From assembly GCA_011322575.1 (NCBI GenBank), contig DRMK01000163.1, positions 1 through 8,770 on the forward strand: 8,770 nucleotides of DNA. The letters run 5' to 3'. A program made the position numbers and the translations under genes. Below, one piece after another: positions 6,303 through 8,770 of the stretch. How positions within the stretch are numbered: position 1 is the stretch's first letter; every line of letters starts with the position of its first letter. The notes under the pieces are model-generated. The model had not been told where the DNA came from. It did no database searches and was given only the letters and a program-made list of their open reading frames with translations. The stretch is from Gammaproteobacteria bacterium (GTDB lineage: Bacteria > Pseudomonadota > Gammaproteobacteria > Thiohalospirales > Thiohalospiraceae).

Positions 6303-6521
6303 ATGGGTATTCTCAAAGAGGACATCTCCAAACTGAAATCCGATCTCGAACAGCTGCACAAGGATGTGGCGGTAGCACTGGATCATCTCGAGTATCACCT
6401 TGGGGTTAAGCGCATGGACGAAAATGATATTCACCGTATGCAGAAACACCTGAAAAAGATGGACAGGGATCTCGAGGGTCTGATCGAGCACGCAGGGTTG
6501 CTGGAGGAGAAACAGGAGTAG
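6303..6521 (+). CDS. small charged coiled-coil protein of unknown function
   Basis: A 72-residue protein that I do not recognise. The ATG at 6303 is chosen because GGAGGG (6290-6295) sits seven bases upstream; an in-frame ATG at 6288 lies within that ribosome site and is unlikely. The sequence is almost wholly helical and very rich in Asp, Glu, Lys and Leu, with heptad-like spacing of hydrophobics in two segments (about residues 3-33, ILKEDISKLKSDLEQLHKD onward, and 41-70, around HRMQKHLKKMDRDLEGL). The break between them at about 33-40 (LGVKRMDE) suggests a helical hairpin. There is no signal peptide or membrane segment, so it is probably cytoplasmic. The next gene, a membrane protein, starts 36 bases after the stop, so the two may act together. 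Confidence 0.75.
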   Translation: MGILKEDISKLKSDLEQLHKDVAVALDHLEYHLGVKRMDENDIHRMQKHLKKMDRDLEGLIEHAGLLEEKQE

Positions 6522-6557
6522 GTTTACCAGGCGGGGCGTAATCCGGGAGGGAGAGTG

Positions 6558-7106
6558 ATGGCGGGCAGAGTGGGGCAGGCTGTTGCGGCTTTTGCGCGCA
6601 GGAAGACGCTGGTGGAGGATATCATCCTTCTCCTGCTGCTGGCGCTCTGCCTGGTGGGAATGGCCATAACCAACTTTTCGCCGGCGCGCAGTTATCGCTA
6701 CTGGCTGGTCATGACCGCGGTATTCTGGATCGGGGGGATGATCATAGTCTGGTCGAAGAGACCGGAGCGCAGGTTCCATTCGGTGCTGCTGGTGCAGACC
6801 ATGCACTGGCTCGCTACGGCAGTCGCGGTCGTCGGGGTCTTCGTGCTGCTCGACACCGGGCGTCTCAACTATGAAACCACCGGCCTGGTGCTGCTGCTCC
6901 TACTGGGGCTGGCGGTATTCCTGGACGGGTTTCGGATCAGCTGGCGTCTCAGCCTGCTGGGGGTGATGCTGGGTCTCTCCGCCATCGTGGCTGCGCTCAT
7001 CGTGCAGTATCTCTGGTTGGTGATGCTGGCTGCCTTGGTGGGGGTGTTTCTGGTGGTTTTTTGGGAGCGGAGGACGGAAGACAGGGAACAAGCGGGTGAC
7101 GGATAG
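6558..7106 (+). CDS. six-helix integral membrane protein of unknown function
   Basis: A 182-residue protein with no family that I recognise. ATG 6558 is preferred over GTG 6555 because GGAGG (6546-6550) is seven bases before the ATG but only four before the GTG. Predicted membrane segments by hydrophobicity: about 21-39 (DIILLLLLALCLVGMAITN), 48-66, 76-98, 107-123, 131-150 and 151-169. The Arg/Lys-rich N-terminus (RRK at 14-16), loop SKRPERR (66-72) and tail ERRTEDRE suggest that both ends are cytoplasmic. Aromatic and charged residues in the loops (RSYRYW, DGFRISWR) are possible functional sites, but there is no obvious catalytic or transport motif. It lies between the coiled-coil gene and the MarC-family gene, consistent with a shared transcript. 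Confidence 0.8.
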   Translation: MAGRVGQAVAAFARRKTLVEDIILLLLLALCLVGMAITNFSPARSYRYWLVMTAVFWIGGMIIVWSKRPERRFHSVLLVQTMHWLATAVAVVGVFVLLDTGRLNYETTGLVLLLLLGLAVFLDGFRISWRLSLLGVMLGLSAIVAALIVQYLWLVMLAALVGVFLVVFWERRTEDREQAGDG

Positions 7107-7157
7107 ACAGGTATCCTGCGCGCGGCTCAGGTGCTCGATCGGGGAGGAGAGGGCTCT

Positions 7158-7790
7158 GTGCTCGATTCTGCAGAATACGTAAAAATATTCGTCGGGCTGT
7201 TGGCCATAGTTAATCCGGTTGGAGCGGTTCCCCTGTTTATCGCCATGACCGGAGGAGACAGCGACCAGCAGCTCCACAGGACCGTTCATCAGGTGGCCAT
7301 ATCGGTGCTGATTATCCTGCTGGCGACGCTTTTTCTCGGGGATATGCTGCTGGAGTTTTTCGGGATCTCCATAGCCTCGTTTCGCGTCGGGGGAGGAATT
7401 CTGATTCTGTTGATGGCCATCGCCATGTTGCATGCCAGGACCAGCAGTGTGCGACAGACCAGGGAGGAGGCTGAAGAGTCCATCGACAGGGAATCGGTTG
7501 GGGTAGTACCGCTCGCCATGCCGCTGCTGGCAGGGCCAGGTGCCATTAGCGCGGTGATAATGGCAGCGCACCGGTCGGATACCTTGTCCCATCATCTTGT
7601 AATTGCCTTGGGTATTCTGTTGTTGAGCGTGGTCGTGTGGGGCGTGTTGCGCCTCGCGCCGTGGATTGCGGATCACGTCAGCGCAACAGGTATTAATATA
7701 TCGACCCGCATCATGGGGCTGGTTCTGGCGGCCATAGCGGTGGAGTTCATCGCCGATGGCCTGAAGGGGCTGTTTCCTACGCTGGGTTGA
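7158..7790 (+). CDS. MarC/YchE family integral membrane protein
   Basis: A 210-residue member of the MarC (UPF0056) inner-membrane family. Seen: the family hallmark NPVGAVPLF (residues 19-27) in the first membrane segment, the second hallmark PLAMPLLAGPGAIS (about 118-131) and the closing RIMGLVLAAIAVEFIADGL, with about six membrane helices in two similar halves. The biochemical function of the family is unsettled; despite the name, E. coli MarC is not established as a resistance factor. GTG 7158 is preferred because AGGAG (7145-7149) sits eight bases upstream. An in-frame GTG at 7131 would add a hydrophilic run (MLDRGGEGS) that encodes the ribosome site itself. The stop lies ten bases before the next gene. 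Confidence 0.9.
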   Translation: MLDSAEYVKIFVGLLAIVNPVGAVPLFIAMTGGDSDQQLHRTVHQVAISVLIILLATLFLGDMLLEFFGISIASFRVGGGILILLMAIAMLHARTSSVRQTREEAEESIDRESVGVVPLAMPLLAGPGAISAVIMAAHRSDTLSHHLVIALGILLLSVVVWGVLRLAPWIADHVSATGINISTRIMGLVLAAIAVEFIADGLKGLFPTLG

Positions 7791-7800
7791 ATGGATTCCC

Positions 7801-8770
7801 ATGCAGACCGACTACTACTTTCCGCGCGCCCTGCCCGAACCTCTGCAGGGTCTGGCGACGCTGGCGCTGGATCTGCGCTGGAGCTGGAACCACGGCGCCG
7901 ATGCGCTGTGGCGTCAGGTGGCGCCGCGGCTCTGGGAGGAGACAGCCAATCCCTGGCTGATTCTGGTTACCGTCTCCGATCGGCGCCTGGAGGAGCTGGC
8001 CGGCGACAGGGCGTTTCTCGACATGCTGCAGGAGCAGCTGAAGGTGCGGGAGGCGCACTTTGGCGCGGAGTCCTGGTTCTCCGAAAATATCGGCGCCTCC
8101 TTTTCCGGGCACGTGGCCTACTTCTGCATGGAGTTCGGGATCTGCGAGTCCCTGCCCATCTACTCCGGCGGTCTGGGGGTGCTGGCCGGGGACTATCTGA
8201 AGACGGCCTGTGACCTGAACATCCCGGTTATCGGGATAGGGCTGCTCTACCAGCAGGGCTATTTCCGCCAGGCGCTGGATGCCGACGGAGATCAGCTGGA
8301 GTTCTACCCCTACAACGACCCCACCATGCTGCCCGTGGTGCCCCTGCGCGATGACAAGGGGGAGTGGGTGCGCATCTCCATCGAGCTGCCTGGCAGGAGG
8401 CTGCGCCTGCGCACCTGGCGCGGGCGGGTGGGGCGGCGCACGCTGTTGCTGCTGGACAGCAACGATCCCCTCAACCACCCCGGGGACCGGGCCATCACCA
8501 GCGAGCTCTACGGCGGTGGCGGGGAGATGCGCCTGCAGCAGGAGATGGTTCTCGGGATCGGTGGCTGGCGGCTGCTGGAGACGCTGGGTATCGACTCCCC
8601 CGTCTGCCACATGAACGAGGGCCACGCCGCGTTCGCCGTTCTGGAGCGGGCCCGCTACCATATGCGGCGCTCGGGACAGCCTTTTCCGGTCGCCCTGCGC
8701 GCCACCCGCGCCGGTAACCTGTTTACCACCCATACGCCGGTGGAGGCGGGGTTCGATCGCTTCGATCCCC
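7801..8770 (+). CDS. glgP: alpha-glucan phosphorylase (GT35), N-terminal part, runs off window
   Basis: Pyridoxal-phosphate enzyme releasing glucose-1-phosphate from glycogen or maltodextrin. The frame is open from ATG 7801 to the window end (323 codons), so the 3' part is missing. Seen: an N-terminal segment like the DUF3417 domain (LPEPLQGLATLALDLRWSWN, residues 11-30, then LWEETANPW), the phosphorylase run YFCMEFGICESLPIYSGGLG (107-126) continuing VLAGDYLK, GLLYQQGYFRQ (147-157), HMNEGHAAFAVLE (270-282), and TTHTPVEAGFDRF (309-321). DUF3417 marks the shorter phosphorylase type rather than the E. coli GlgP/MalP type. The PLP lysine lies beyond the window. The Shine-Dalgarno is weak, with only GGA in the ten-base gap after the MarC gene, so coupling is possible. 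Earlier in-frame codons hold no start. Confidence 0.9.
   Translation, partial: MQTDYYFPRALPEPLQGLATLALDLRWSWNHGADALWRQVAPRLWEETANPWLILVTVSDRRLEELAGDRAFLDMLQEQLKVREAHFGAESWFSENIGASFSGHVAYFCMEFGICESLPIYSGGLGVLAGDYLKTACDLNIPVIGIGLLYQQGYFRQALDADGDQLEFYPYNDPTMLPVVPLRDDKGEWVRISIELPGRRLRLRTWRGRVGRRTLLLLDSNDPLNHPGDRAITSELYGGGGEMRLQQEMVLGIGGWRLLETLGIDSPVCHMNEGHAAFAVLERARYHMRRSGQPFPVALRATRAGNLFTTHTPVEAGFDRFDP

Noticed and set aside
6531..6540. CGGGGCGTA shared with the start of tRNA-Pro, as a possible attachment-site repeat
   Set aside because: Only nine bases, and it matches the tRNA 5' end, whereas integration repeats normally copy the 3' end. Chance is a sufficient explanation.
6174..6806. 210-codon open frame on the - strand across the promoter region, coiled-coil gene and membrane gene
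   Set aside because: It overlaps two + strand genes that have good ribosome sites; the product shows no coherent helices or motifs.
7777..8733. 318-codon open frame on the - strand over glgP
   Set aside because: Antisense to a well-supported phosphorylase; Gln/Pro/His-rich composition typical of a shadow frame.

Overview
The window is a GC-rich stretch of a bacterial chromosome with nearly every gene on the + strand. The order thrS - infC - rpmI - rplT - pheS - pheT - ihfA - merR-type gene - tRNA-Pro is the classical translation/IHF cluster of Gammaproteobacteria, and the protein sequences read as gammaproteobacterial. Placement below class (for example a Chromatiales-like sulfur-oxidiser lineage) would be a guess.

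Region 1 (1-5897) is the translation operon. It holds the C-terminal end of threonyl-tRNA synthetase; IF3 with a non-canonical AUC start overlapping the thrS stop; ribosomal proteins L35 and L20; both subunits of phenylalanyl-tRNA synthetase; the IHF alpha subunit; and a small MerR-fold regulator whose start lies inside ihfA. Three spots carry probable regulatory information: the infC start, a structured leader before rpmI (1018-1160), and the AT-shifted 3' end of pheT (5081-5170), which has two near-consensus IHF sites and may control ihfA. A perfect 14-bp inverted repeat lies inside the last codons of rplT.

Region 2 (5898-6302) is non-coding apart from a complete tRNA-Pro(GGG) with encoded CCA at 6002-6078. 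A putative promoter precedes it. A strong hairpin without a T-run follows, and then a good sigma70-like promoter at 6201-6229.

Region 3 (6303-8770) looks like a second, lineage-variable operon. It contains a 72-residue charged coiled-coil protein, a 182-residue six-helix membrane protein, a MarC/YchE-family membrane protein, and the first 323 codons of an alpha-glucan phosphorylase (GT35) that runs off the window. Spacings are 36, 51 and 10 bases, consistent with one transcript. The coiled-coil and six-helix proteins are the only genes I could not assign to a family.

I see no CRISPR array, insertion sequence, phage gene or defence system. The most distinctive items are regulatory or structural rather than a new multi-gene system.
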